DNA of 13,671 nucleotides, from positions 1 to 13,671 of the forward strand of contig JAGLIS010000040.1 of NCBI GenBank assembly GCA_023142835.1. Reading direction: 5' to 3'. The translations under genes were made by a program, and so were the position numbers. Below the pieces are notes generated by a model. The model had not been told where the DNA came from, ran no database searches, and was given only the letters and a program-made list of their open reading frames with translations. This document shows, one piece after another, positions 1-6,389 of the stretch; position 1 is the first letter of the stretch, and each line of letters begins with the position of its first letter. Source of the stretch: Candidatus Pacearchaeota archaeon. Lineage in GTDB: Archaea; Nanobdellota; Nanobdellia; Pacearchaeales; GW2011-AR1.

Positions 1-293
1 AAAAGTGCAACCGCATTATCACTGAAACAAACTCTCTCACCAGTATTCCTTCTCCACGGCTTTTTCTGTCTAACAAGAATTGCATCAAAAACTTCACCCT
101 TCATTTTTGGGTCGCCTTTTCTAACAGAAACCTTAACCCAATCTCCAATCTTCGCATAACCCTGCCTACCCTTAGTAGTTTTACCATGCTTAACCGAAAC
201 AATCTTACAAATCCTAGCTCCACTATTATCACAAGCATCCAATATACTTCCAATATTCAAACTCCTAGTCGCTCGCCCACTTATTGCTTTCAT
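1..293 (-). CDS. rpl14: Large ribosomal subunit protein uL14 (N-terminal part)
   Basis: This is uL14, a beta-barrel protein of the large subunit that contacts 23S rRNA and the subunit interface. The first 97 residues are visible. They start MKAISGRATRSLNIGSILDA and continue with DNSGARICKIVSVK and RQGYAKIGDWVKVSVRKGDPKMKGEVFDAILVR (positions about 21-80), which is the archaeal/eukaryotic uL14 pattern. The gene runs off the left window edge; archaeal uL14 is usually about 130-140 residues, so roughly 35-40 C-terminal residues are missing only because of the cut. The start is supported by GAGGTG at 301-306, seven bases upstream of ATG. The position after uS17 is the standard archaeal order. The ATG overlaps the stop of a 19-codon mini-ORF as ATGA, which suggests translational coupling. 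Confidence 0.97.
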   Translation of the reverse strand, partial: MKAISGRATRSLNIGSILDACDNSGARICKIVSVKHGKTTKGRQGYAKIGDWVKVSVRKGDPKMKGEVFDAILVRQKKPWRRNTGERVCFSDNAVAL

Positions 294-349
294 AAAAATT
301 CACCTCGGGCGTTAATTTTTCTGATTGAAAATCTTTGATTTACTTTCAT
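290..349 (-). CDS. Possible 19-residue peptide between uS17 and uL14
   Basis: This is a short open frame encoding MKVNQRFSIRKINARGEFL. Its ATG overlaps the uS17 stop as ATGA (346-349), and its own stop overlaps the uL14 start as ATGA (290-293). A full AAGGAGG Shine-Dalgarno sequence lies at 357-363, seven bases before its ATG. The peptide is basic (net charge about +4), with no recognisable family. It could be a real micro-protein, or a translational bridge that carries ribosomes from uS17 to uL14 across an otherwise 52-nt gap. The caveat is that AAGGAGG also encodes the KEV near the uS17 C-terminus, so part of the signal could be coincidence. Confidence 0.45.
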   Translation of the reverse strand: MKVNQRFSIRKINARGEFL

Positions 350-786
350 AATTTAACCTCCTTAGTTAGGATAACTTTACTAACAACAAAATGAATAAAT
401 TTACTAATCGGACGAGTCTCCGCAATCTGAATCAAATCTCCTACTCCAACATTATTATTCATACAACTAGGTAATCTAGCATGAAGTTTAGTTTTCCGCT
501 TTTCGTAACGTTCATACTTAGGCAACCTCAACATTCTTTCAAACTGAATCGTAACACGACCAGGCAATTTCTTAATAACAATTCCTTCAAAAGTCCTACC
601 CCTCATCTTTAACTTTTGGTCTCCATGAATAGGACAAAGTCTGTCTTTACAATTGCCTTCCTTGTCTGTGTTAGCGGATGCCATCTGGGCAGAAGGTAGG
701 GTCTGCCCCAACTTGTCTTTCCCTTGTATTTGTGAGGGTACACCCTTGGGTGCATTAATTATTTTATTATTTACCATTTTATTCAT
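346..786 (-). CDS. rps17: Small ribosomal subunit protein uS17 with N-terminal extension
   Basis: This is uS17, a primary 16S rRNA-binding OB-fold protein. The core begins around residue 47 with CKDRLCPIHG, the archaeal uS17 lead-in (C-x4-C-P-x-H-G). It continues with RTFEGIVIKKLPGRVTI, the RLPKYERYEKRKTKLHARLP stretch, and the end-strand ISKFIHFVVSKV. About 46 residues precede the core and are rich in Lys, Asn and Gln without recognisable homology, whereas typical archaeal uS17 has about 10-15. The chosen ATG overlaps the end of the aIF1 gene by 8 nt, in keeping with the operon. Alternative starts are Met4 (777) and Met35 (684), the last giving a normal-length protein, but no clear Shine-Dalgarno precedes it. 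Identity is certain; the start is not. Confidence 0.93.
   Translation of the reverse strand: MNKMVNNKIINAPKGVPSQIQGKDKLGQTLPSAQMASANTDKEGNCKDRLCPIHGDQKLKMRGRTFEGIVIKKLPGRVTIQFERMLRLPKYERYEKRKTKLHARLPSCMNNNVGVGDLIQIAETRPISKFIHFVVSKVILTKEVKL
357..363 (-). promoter_or_regulatory. Strong Shine-Dalgarno site at the uS17 end
   Basis: AAGGAGG on the minus strand lies seven bases before the ATG of the 19-codon mini-ORF (349) and is the best ribosome-binding match seen in this operon. It lies within the last codons of uS17. Confidence 0.55.
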
Positions 787-1078
787 TTATATGCTCTTCA
801 TTGAAGCCCATCGAAACCAAAATTGGTTTTATGTGACCTTGGTGATTCCCTTGTAATTCGATGATGTTGTTTTTCACAGTGCCTCCACAAGCCCTTTTCA
901 TCTTGAGCTGTTTTGTGATATCTTTTATATCAACACCATCATCAAATCCACTTATTACTGTGTTAACTTTTCCGAAACGCCGCTTTTCCGTTCCAACAGT
1001 AATCTGTTGTTGTGTCTTAGCAATTTCATTACAAACACACGCCGGAGCCGGCAATCCACACTTCGGGCAAATTTCCAC
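779..1078 (-). CDS. Translation initiation factor aIF1 (SUI1 family)
   Basis: This is aIF1, the archaeal counterpart of eIF1, which binds the 30S subunit near the P site and helps start-codon fidelity. The N-terminus has a Cys cluster CPKCGLPAPACVC (residues 4-16), usual for archaeal SUI1 proteins and likely to hold zinc. The SUI1 domain follows: RRFGKVNTVISGF, DIKDITKQLKMKRACGGTV and ELQGNHQGHIKPILVSMGF. The 99-residue length is typical. The start codon is GTG at 1078-1076, chosen because it directly gives the conserved MEICPKCG opening. The uL29 stop lies just upstream, separated by one base, and a GGAG lies about 12 bases before the start. The position between uL29 and uS17 is the conserved archaeal arrangement, but the RNase P protein gene often found next to it is missing. 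Confidence 0.95.
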   Translation of the reverse strand: MEICPKCGLPAPACVCNEIAKTQQQITVGTEKRRFGKVNTVISGFDDGVDIKDITKQLKMKRACGGTVKNNIIELQGNHQGHIKPILVSMGFNEEHINE

Positions 1079-1079
1079 T

Positions 1080-1268
1080 TTACACTTTATTCTCCGATTT
1101 AATTAAATTATCCATTGTTAACAACCTCGCAATTTCCTTTTTAATTCTTCCCCTTTTCGTCGGGTTCTTTAACAATTCAATCTTTAAATCTACAATTTTC
1201 TTATCCGTTCCAGTAGATATATTTTCACTTACAACTTCATTTTTCTTAGTATTAATTTTTTTTACCAT
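1080..1268 (-). CDS. rpl29: Large ribosomal subunit protein uL29
   Basis: This is uL29, a small helical hairpin protein near the peptide exit tunnel. The diagnostic part is IVDLKIELLKNPTKRGRIKKEIARLLT (residues about 25-51), matching the second helix of the family (NP-x-R-I-x-x-x-R-x-x-IAR-x-LT). At 62 residues it is normal in length, but the first helix and the inter-helix loop look shortened and are replaced by a polar N-terminal tail rich in Lys, Asn and Ser. The start codon overlaps the uS3 stop by one base (TAATG), with GGAAGG about ten bases upstream. Its place between uS3 and aIF1 supports the call. Confidence 0.93.
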   Translation of the reverse strand: MVKKINTKKNEVVSENISTGTDKKIVDLKIELLKNPTKRGRIKKEIARLLTMDNLIKSENKV

Positions 1269-1954
1269 TATTTCTTAGCTACCTTCCTTTTCTTTTTAAT
1301 TTTTTTAATAGTTTCTTCAACTTCTTCAAAAGTTGCATTCTTTTTAACTTGATTCATGAAATCTTCATCAACAGTAATTTGATCGCAAACTTTAACTCCA
1401 GGTGCCAAGATCGCAACCTTAATCCCTACAGTACCTTTCTTCGTTTGAGCAATTGACTCTGCCCTATCAACAACATTTGCAGCGTCACCAGTCTTTTTCA
1501 AATAACCAAATGCAAATCTCCAAGATTTCGCCCTATCACTAGGCAACTTTCCCGAAACTCTCAACTCAGCACCAAGAGCTCCCGAATTTTTAATCTTACT
1601 AAGTGCTCTGTAACTTGAAGCCTTATACTTCATTGCCCCAAATCTCTCAAGAGTTAAAGCAATATCATCAGCAACTAACTGGGCATCAAATTCAGGATGC
1701 GAAATCTCGTCAATATCAACATGAGGATTTTCCATTTTAAATTTCTTTTTCAAAACTCCAGTTAACTCATTAATTTTCTCTCCTCGTTTACCAATAATCC
1801 AACCAGGTTTATGTGTCGAAACAACAATTTTTTCTCCAACAGGAGTATACTCAATCCGAACCCTTGAAACTTTCCCCTTACCAAACATCCGCTTTACGAA
1901 TTGCTTAATATTATATTCATCCTTTCTAACTTCGACAAATTTCTTTTCTTCCAT
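1268..1954 (-). CDS. rps3: Small ribosomal subunit protein uS3
   Basis: This is uS3, a protein of the 30S head at the mRNA entry site. Residues about 15-95 form a type-2 KH domain with its loop at PGWIIGKRGEKINEL (GKRG at 55-58). The C-terminal domain contains the conserved ARVSGKLP-like element (AELRVSGKLPSDRAKSWRFAFGYLKKTGD) and GTVGIKVAILAPGV. The protein ends in a basic tail, KKIKKKRKVAKK. The 228 residues are in the archaeal range. The ATG overlaps the uL22 stop by one base, and GGGAGG lies about 11 bases upstream. No anomalies were seen. Confidence 0.97.
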   Translation of the reverse strand: MEEKKFVEVRKDEYNIKQFVKRMFGKGKVSRVRIEYTPVGEKIVVSTHKPGWIIGKRGEKINELTGVLKKKFKMENPHVDIDEISHPEFDAQLVADDIALTLERFGAMKYKASSYRALSKIKNSGALGAELRVSGKLPSDRAKSWRFAFGYLKKTGDAANVVDRAESIAQTKKGTVGIKVAILAPGVKVCDQITVDEDFMNQVKKNATFEEVEETIKKIKKKRKVAKK

Positions 1955-2520
1955 TATTTTTTAGCCTCCCTATTTCTTATCTCAACATGAATATGTGTCC
2001 TTTTAGCTTTTCGTCCAGCTTTTCTATACGGTGCCGAAGCTCTGTCCGACTTAACGATTGTAATTACTGGATTCTCGATACCTGCAACAATTGCATTAGC
2101 ACCAGCCTGTTTCACAATTTCAACTATTGCCTTACACGCATTTTGAGGAAACCTACCGCCTGCAAGACCTTTACCCTTTCTATGCCCGATTTCTAACCCT
2201 GCCATAGGAATAGCTCGCTTACCTTCGACAACTTCATTAAGTTTCATAATCGCAACCTCTGGACTCTTTCCACGAATAGCTTTACAAACAAAGACCGATT
2301 GTTTAGGAGAAATCTTCAAAGAAAAACCATTAGCAATAGCAACATCTTTTTTCTCAACCTTCTTTACCTTTTCTTTAACTTTCTCAACTTTCTTCTCTTC
2401 AACCTTCTCTACTTTCTTCTCAGTCTCAGCTCCAGATTCATTCTTAACTTCAGAAGATTCATCTACCTTAGGTTCTTTCTTAATCTTCTCAACATGTTTT
2501 TTAGTTTCTTCTATTTCCAT
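1954..2520 (-). CDS. rpl22: Large ribosomal subunit protein uL22 with Lys/Glu-rich N-terminus
   Basis: This is uL22, which lines the exit tunnel of the 50S subunit. The core starts near residue 66 with FSLKISPKQSVFVCKAIRGK and continues with MKLNEVVEGKRAIPM, the GHRKGKGLAGGRFPQNACK segment and the C-terminal strand RKAKRTHIHVEIRN, all of the archaeal type. The first 60 or so residues are almost entirely Lys, Glu and Val, with repeated KKVEKV-like units, unlike the usual short archaeal N-terminus. The start at 2520 was chosen because the ATG follows the uS19 stop by one base. A start at 2562 in the same frame would only add 14 residues that are read out of frame from the uS19 gene. The extension's role is unknown; it resembles the basic/acidic tails of eukaryotic ribosomal proteins. 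Confidence 0.94.
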   Translation of the reverse strand: MEIEETKKHVEKIKKEPKVDESSEVKNESGAETEKKVEKVEEKKVEKVKEKVKKVEKKDVAIANGFSLKISPKQSVFVCKAIRGKSPEVAIMKLNEVVEGKRAIPMAGLEIGHRKGKGLAGGRFPQNACKAIVEIVKQAGANAIVAGIENPVITIVKSDRASAPYRKAGRKAKRTHIHVEIRNREAKK

Positions 2521-2521
2521 T

Positions 2522-2926
2522 TTACTTTGCTTTCGAGACAGTCGATTTAGTTGCTCCAACACCTGCCTTTGTATGTCTAGCTATCTTTCTCGTCATTGAA
2601 AATTCTCCTAACCTATGACCCAACATCTCGTCAGTAATTATAACCTTAATGAATTCTTTCCCATTATAAACACCAATAGTCTTTCCAATCAATTGCGGAA
2701 CAACAACCAACGACCGATGGTGAGTCTTAATCACTTTATTTTTTACAGTTTTATCCTCACATCTCCTAACAAACGCCTCGATGACATCATAATTTCTTAG
2801 AAGTGATCTCCTAGCTCGAGACTTAACCAACTTAGCAAACTCCCGAGTATTAAGATTTTTAAGATTCTCAACATTTTCCCCTCTGTAAAATCTGTCCTTA
2901 TTTTTTGTTACTAATACACTTGCCAT
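2522..2926 (-). CDS. rps19: Small ribosomal subunit protein uS19
   Basis: This is uS19, located in the 30S head, where it contacts the A-site finger. It contains the archaeal N-terminal region (FYRGENVENLKNLNTREFAKLVKSRARRSLLR, residues 13-44), the conserved KTHHRSLVVVPQLIGKTIGVYNGKEF core (67-92) and the signature EMLGHRLGEFSMTRK (100-114), ending in HTKAGVGATKS. Its length of 134 residues is as expected. It starts two bases after the uL2 stop. No unusual residues were noticed. Confidence 0.97.
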   Translation of the reverse strand: MASVLVTKNKDRFYRGENVENLKNLNTREFAKLVKSRARRSLLRNYDVIEAFVRRCEDKTVKNKVIKTHHRSLVVVPQLIGKTIGVYNGKEFIKVIITDEMLGHRLGEFSMTRKIARHTKAGVGATKSTVSKAK

Positions 2927-2927
2927 C

Positions 2928-3626
2928 TTATCGTTTCTTCCTCCCCGTTCTGCTCGGTCTCAATAAACCAACCTTCTTACCTGGAGAAGCATTTCGTTTA
3001 GCAATCTTACTCTTCGGATTCTTACCCTGCCCACTTCCAAACGGATGGTCAATCGCATTCATTTTAACCGCAGAAACTCTAGGCCACAACTTAGACTTAC
3101 TTTTCACTATATAAAATTTCTTACCAGCCTTCAAGATAGGTTTATCGAGTTTCCCATCTCCAGCAGCTCGCCCAATAGTCGCCCGACAGTTAACATCAAA
3201 TTTCTTAATCTTCTTAGAAGGCATCATAACTCGAACAACATTCCCTATTTTATTCATAATAGTCGCAGCATTTCCACCCGTTCTAACAAACTTTCCACCA
3301 TCCTTAGAATTATGTTCAATATTAAAAACCTTAATCCCATTCTTCAAATCTCCAATCTTTGCAATATCGCCAGGTTTGCTTCCACCAACATTTATCTTCT
3401 GACCAATAAATAAAAGATTAGTAGCAAAATTTTCAAAGACTTTTCCACTAGCATTCATAAACTTAGCAATAGGTACTGAATGCCCTGGCGACGCGGTCAA
3501 TTTAACAACTTCAAATTCTCCAGCCATATCACTAAGATAACCAGGTCTAACCTTCCCAGCTTTCTGTCTAACCTTATAAGTATGTCCTCCCCTTCCTCTA
3601 CGCTGTTGTATAATTCTCTTTCCCAT
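2928..3626 (-). CDS. rpl2: Large ribosomal subunit protein uL2
   Basis: This is uL2, a 23S rRNA-binding protein needed for subunit association and close to the peptidyl-transferase centre. The protein opens MGKRIIQQRRGRGG and has the SH3-like core with GGNAATIMNKIGNVVRVMMPSKK (118-139). Its signature C-terminal element VKMNAIDHPFGSGQGKNP (187-204) includes the conserved His194 at the peptidyl-transferase side, and the C-terminus is very basic, GKKVGLLRPSRTGRKKR. The 232 residues match archaeal uL2. The gene begins two bases after the uL23 stop codon. Confidence 0.97.
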   Translation of the reverse strand: MGKRIIQQRRGRGGHTYKVRQKAGKVRPGYLSDMAGEFEVVKLTASPGHSVPIAKFMNASGKVFENFATNLLFIGQKINVGGSKPGDIAKIGDLKNGIKVFNIEHNSKDGGKFVRTGGNAATIMNKIGNVVRVMMPSKKIKKFDVNCRATIGRAAGDGKLDKPILKAGKKFYIVKSKSKLWPRVSAVKMNAIDHPFGSGQGKNPKSKIAKRNASPGKKVGLLRPSRTGRKKR

Positions 3627-3628
3627 AA

Positions 3629-3877
3629 TTACATTATTCCTAATTTAGTCGCAACATCTACTGCAGGATAATCCGTATTTAATTTAACATAAGCCAGTTT
3701 TTTATTCTTCATCGTATGAGTCCTAACCTTAGAAACCTTAACATCAAAAACAGCCTCAACTTCTTTCTTAACCATTTCCTTAGTAACTGCCCTATCAACA
3801 ACAAAGACCAAAACATTATCTGCCTCAATCTGCCGAACTATCTTCTCCGTCGACTTAACCTTTTCCAAAATAACCAT
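3629..3877 (-). CDS. rpl23: Large ribosomal subunit protein uL23
   Basis: This is uL23, which sits at the exit tunnel and forms the docking site for the signal recognition particle and nascent-chain factors. The protein reads MVILEKVKSTEKIVRQIEAD, then FVVDRAVTKEMVKKEVEAVFDVKVSKVRTHTMKNKKLAYVKLNTDY, a standard archaeal uL23 of 82 residues. The start at 3877 lies one base after the uL4 stop. The same frame stays open to 3949, but the added 24 residues overlap the uL4 gene and match nothing in the family, so the short form is preferred. Confidence 0.95.
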   Translation of the reverse strand: MVILEKVKSTEKIVRQIEADNVLVFVVDRAVTKEMVKKEVEAVFDVKVSKVRTHTMKNKKLAYVKLNTDYPAVDVATKLGIM

Positions 3878-3878
3878 T

Positions 3879-4664
3879 TTATTTAAATCGCCCCCCAATT
3901 TCACTAACTGCATTTTCAGTATAACAAACCAATCTACCCGGCTCCCCATTTGGCGACAAATCCTTAATAGTCAAATCACTAACATTCACAACTTCAATTC
4001 CTTTTCGTTTCATTTTTTCCTCGTTCCCAATAACAAACAGTAATCCTGCATTAGACTTATATTTTCTTCCCCTCATTTTTCCAATTCCTGCTCGAACAGT
4101 TTTATGCTTCAAGACACTCTCAAATGATTCCCCAAAAATAGCTTTCATACTCACAATAAAATCTTTCGTCTTTAATTTTAAAACATCTCCATCAAAGATA
4201 AATCCAGATTCAACTTTTCTTCCATACTTTTTCTCTAAAAAATTAGAATTAATCGTCCCTGCCAAAGCAGAATTAAACGCAATCAAAAGTTCTTTCTTAT
4301 TAATCTTCTTAAGCAAATTCTTCTCACTCCTTGGAGCATGAGGTCTTCGACCCCCACGAGTGCTAGCAACAGTCGCACCAATCCAATTAAAACTCGCACC
4401 ATGCCTCGACATAACCTTTCGAGGAATCCGAGAAATCCCCTTACCATAAGAAGCCTTCCAATCATGCCTCTTTTTCTTTATAATTCCCGAAGCAGAATAC
4501 TGAGCACCAGCACCTTCCTTAGCACCATAAGCCTGAGCGTAAACTCCTCTCTGTGCATCAAATACCCTAGCTAAAATATCTTCTCGAATCTTTACTGAAA
4601 AATTCTTAGGCAAACCTACCGAACCTTTCTCCTTCCCCGATTTATCAAATAATTTTGTTTTCAT
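3879..4664 (-). CDS. rpl4: Large ribosomal subunit protein uL4
   Basis: This is uL4, whose long loop reaches into the exit tunnel. The globular part starts with MKTKLFDKSGKEKGSVGLPKNF. The tunnel loop spans roughly residues 45-112 and carries the archaeal/eukaryotic features KKRHDWKASYGKGISRIPRK and GATVASTRGGRRPHAPRSEKNLLKKINKKE. The 261 residues fit archaeal uL4. The start codon overlaps the stop of the preceding small gene as ATGA. No clear Shine-Dalgarno precedes it, so its translation probably depends on coupling to that small gene. In some bacteria uL4 also acts as an operon repressor; whether it does here is not visible. Confidence 0.96.
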   Translation of the reverse strand: MKTKLFDKSGKEKGSVGLPKNFSVKIREDILARVFDAQRGVYAQAYGAKEGAGAQYSASGIIKKKRHDWKASYGKGISRIPRKVMSRHGASFNWIGATVASTRGGRRPHAPRSEKNLLKKINKKELLIAFNSALAGTINSNFLEKKYGRKVESGFIFDGDVLKLKTKDFIVSMKAIFGESFESVLKHKTVRAGIGKMRGRKYKSNAGLLFVIGNEEKMKRKGIEVVNVSDLTIKDLSPNGEPGRLVCYTENAVSEIGGRFK

Positions 4665-4876
4665 CTTATATTTTTATTCCCCATTTTAATTACAATTTTT
4701 TCAAGAAGTTCAGTTTGTTTTTTATGTTCAGTTAAGTTTTCTGTAAATGTGCAATAGACCTCACCATTATTTGCAGAATATCTTTCTTCATTATTATCAT
4801 ACCTTATCTCTCCATTACATTTAGGAATTTTATCACAAACAGAGTGTATCTCGCAATAAATTATATTATTATTCAT
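4661..4876 (-). CDS. Unrecognised 71-residue Cys-bearing protein between uL3 and uL4
   Basis: I do not recognise this protein. It is 71 residues long, Asn-rich, and carries C8, H11, C14, C20 and C42, so the N-terminal half (C-x2-H-x2-C-x5-C) could bind zinc. The C-terminal part (about residues 47-66) is probably helical. It lies exactly between uL3 and uL4, which are normally adjacent in archaea. It is joined to both by 4-nt ATGA overlaps (4873-4876 with uL3, 4661-4664 with uL4). GAGGTG at 4888-4893, inside the uL3 end, is a plausible ribosome-binding site 11 bases away. The clean double overlap argues that the frame is translated. It might be a lineage-specific ribosomal or assembly protein, or only a coupling spacer. 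Confidence 0.72.
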   Translation of the reverse strand: MNNNIIYCEIHSVCDKIPKCNGEIRYDNNEERYSANNGEVYCTFTENLTEHKKQTELLEKIVIKMGNKNIR

Positions 4877-5817
4877 AACAACTCAAGCACCTCAAACTTT
4901 TTCTTAGCTAAATATCTAGTTGGTCGAATCGCAGGAGTAATCATAAGTCCTCTTTTCTGAGGGCCTGGAATAGAACCTTTCAAAATTAAATAATCAGTCC
5001 TAACAACCCCGTAATGTTTAAATCCGCTTTTTTTATTAATATCTTTCTCAGAAATTTTTCCAACCTCTAAAATTAAATTATTATAAACAATCCTACTATG
5101 ATATCCAGTCTGTCCTGCCTGGGGTGCTCTAAAAGTAACCCTACAAGGATGCCACGGTGCTAAAGAACCTGGCCGTCTCCTACCTTTCTCAGACTTATGA
5201 GATTTCAAAGCAATACCAAATCTTTTCATAGGACCTTGAGTTCCATAACCTTTCGTAACTGCCCGAACATCCACTAATTCATCTCCGAAAACTTCGCCAA
5301 CAGAAATTTCTTTTCCAACCCTTTCCTTAATAAAATTCAATTTTTCCTCAACAGAACCAGAGACACCAATTTCAATAATATCTGCTTTATTCTTATCAAC
5401 AACAATTTTCTTCACATTTGAATATAAAATAACTCTAACATCATCATAGTCCTCAATACCTTCCAATGTCCCAACTTTCTTAGAAACCTTCACACTCTTT
5501 TTCAAATCCTTATCATTCGAAACAACAACATCTTTCATCACCTTTCCATTTTTATAAAATCTAACCGAATAAATTTTCATTACAGGACACTCGACAACCG
5601 TCGCAGGAATAGCAATTGGTTTATTCTTCGTCAGAGAATTCTCAGTATTATCCTTTGCCCAAACTGAAATCATTCCAACCTTATATCCTACAAAACCTAA
5701 AAATCCAATTCCCTCTTTAGAAACAGGCTTCCAGTTCACACTCGGTATAACCTTTTTCGCTCGAACCCTCGGGTAGAACTGCAAACTTCCACTTCGTATT
5801 CCATTATTATCTGTCAT
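4873..5817 (-). CDS. rpl3: Large ribosomal subunit protein uL3
   Basis: This is uL3, first gene of the ribosomal operon and an early-assembly protein whose extended loop approaches the peptidyl-transferase centre. The N-terminus GSLQFYPRVRAKKVIPSVNW (10-29) and GFLGFVGYKVGMISVWAKDN (38-57) are archaeal. The central loop contains VTKGYGTQGPMKRFGIALKSHKSEKGRRRPGSLAPWHPCRV (187-227), and the C-terminal part has APQAGQTGYHSRIVYNN and GSIPGPQKRGLMITPAIRP. At 314 residues it is slightly shorter than most archaeal uL3 (about 330-350). The start at 5817 follows an in-frame stop and has AGGA six to nine bases upstream. A TATA box about 140 bp upstream gives the mRNA a leader of about 110 nt. Confidence 0.97.
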   Translation of the reverse strand: MTDNNGIRSGSLQFYPRVRAKKVIPSVNWKPVSKEGIGFLGFVGYKVGMISVWAKDNTENSLTKNKPIAIPATVVECPVMKIYSVRFYKNGKVMKDVVVSNDKDLKKSVKVSKKVGTLEGIEDYDDVRVILYSNVKKIVVDKNKADIIEIGVSGSVEEKLNFIKERVGKEISVGEVFGDELVDVRAVTKGYGTQGPMKRFGIALKSHKSEKGRRRPGSLAPWHPCRVTFRAPQAGQTGYHSRIVYNNLILEVGKISEKDINKKSGFKHYGVVRTDYLILKGSIPGPQKRGLMITPAIRPTRYLAKKKFEVLELL

Positions 5818-5901
5818 AGTTATTCCTAATAGCCTTAACTATCTGATACCCAACAATAGCACTTGTCGTTTATCGTGACCAACCAATCACAAAATTCTCA
5901 T

Positions 5902-5926
5902 CATCCAAACATTTAAGTTTTGGATG
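5902..5926 (-). promoter_or_regulatory. Stem-loop at the predicted 5' end of the ribosomal operon mRNA
   Basis: CATCCAAA (5902-5909) and TTTGGATG (5919-5926) form an 8-bp perfect inverted repeat, extended by one C-G pair past a one-base bulge, around a 6-nt AT-rich loop. With transcription starting near 5930-5932 (inferred from the TATA box), the hairpin would be the first structure of the leader. It could be a mRNA-stability cap, a ribosomal-protein binding site, or, as DNA, a dyad operator beside the promoter. Confidence 0.5.
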
Positions 5927-5953
5927 GAACCTAAAATTATTCAGAAATTAAGG

Positions 5954-5961
5954 TATTTAAA
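5954..5961 (-). promoter_or_regulatory. TATA box of the ribosomal protein operon
   Basis: TTTAAATA on the minus strand, preceded by AGC, is an excellent archaeal TATA element. Transcription should start about 26 bases downstream, near 5930, leaving about 110 nt before the uL3 ATG. It lies 13 bases beyond the stop codon of the upstream membrane-protein gene, so read-through from that gene is also possible. Confidence 0.7.
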
Positions 5962-5973
5962 GCTTACCAATCC

Positions 5974-6345
5974 CTATGCAAACACATACCCTACACCAAC
6001 CCCAACTATCCCTGCCAAAATCCCAAGAAAAACTTTCCTTACATCATACTTCAAATAAATAAGAGAAACAATAGCAAACAGATAAGCTATTGAACCGAAT
6101 ATGAAAAAAGGAATCTCCGAATAAAATAACGAAGTAAAAACCAATACAATCAATCCCAGTCCGGAATATAAATTTGACTTAAAAATAAAAAATAAAATTA
6201 AAACCACCGCTCCCGAAAAAACAAACTGATTAAAATACTCCGGAATATTGAGTAAATAAACTCTCACAAGAACCAAAAGAAAAAATGGAATACCTCCCAA
6301 CGAAATCAAATCCCTTGCACCCTCACGTTTCCATGAACCCTCCAT
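5974..6345 (-). CDS. Small multi-pass membrane protein, unrecognised
   Basis: This is a 123-residue hydrophobic protein with a short charged N-terminus (MEGSWKREGARD) and about five predicted membrane spans, at residues 14-33, 40-56, 60-75, 77-98 and 104-122. The last has Gly-rich GILAGIVGVGVGYVFA. No catalytic motif or family was recognised. The start at 6345 was chosen because a TATA box centred near 6370 lies about 25 bases upstream, predicting a leaderless mRNA that begins at or next to this ATG. ATG at 6348 and TTG at 6351 are in the same frame. It points away from the zinc-site gene at 6419 and sits directly upstream of the ribosomal operon promoter. Confidence 0.75.
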   Translation of the reverse strand: MEGSWKREGARDLISLGGIPFFLLVLVRVYLLNIPEYFNQFVFSGAVVLILFFIFKSNLYSGLGLIVLVFTSLFYSEIPFFIFGSIAYLFAIVSLIYLKYDVRKVFLGILAGIVGVGVGYVFA

Positions 6346-6366
6346 CATCAATTAAACAATACACAC

Positions 6367-6374
6367 TATAAAAT
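6367..6374 (-). promoter_or_regulatory. TATA box for the small membrane protein
   Basis: ATTTTATA on the minus strand is centred about 25 bases before ATG 6345. This is consistent with a leaderless transcript and with choosing that ATG over the two upstream starts. Confidence 0.6.
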
Positions 6375-6389
6375 CTTTTCTACAACACA

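Noticed and set aside
2299..2550. Plus-strand Phe/Leu-rich open frame opposite uL22
   Set aside because: It is the complement of the Lys/Glu-rich uL22 tail; it has no promoter or ribosome site and its hydrophobicity is an antisense artefact.
2521..2562. Longer uL22 reading frame starting at 2562
   Set aside because: It would overlap the uS19 gene by about 40 nt with residues that fit nothing, while ATG 2520 lies one base after the uS19 stop like the other operon junctions.
3878..3949. Longer uL23 reading frame starting at 3949
   Set aside because: The extra 24 residues are read from the end of uL4; uL23 proteins of this type are about 82-86 residues and start at the MVILEKV-like position.
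5850..5910. Box C/D guide RNA in the ribosomal operon leader
   Set aside because: ATGATGA (box C-like) occurs on the minus strand near 5900, but no CTGA box D follows at a suitable distance.
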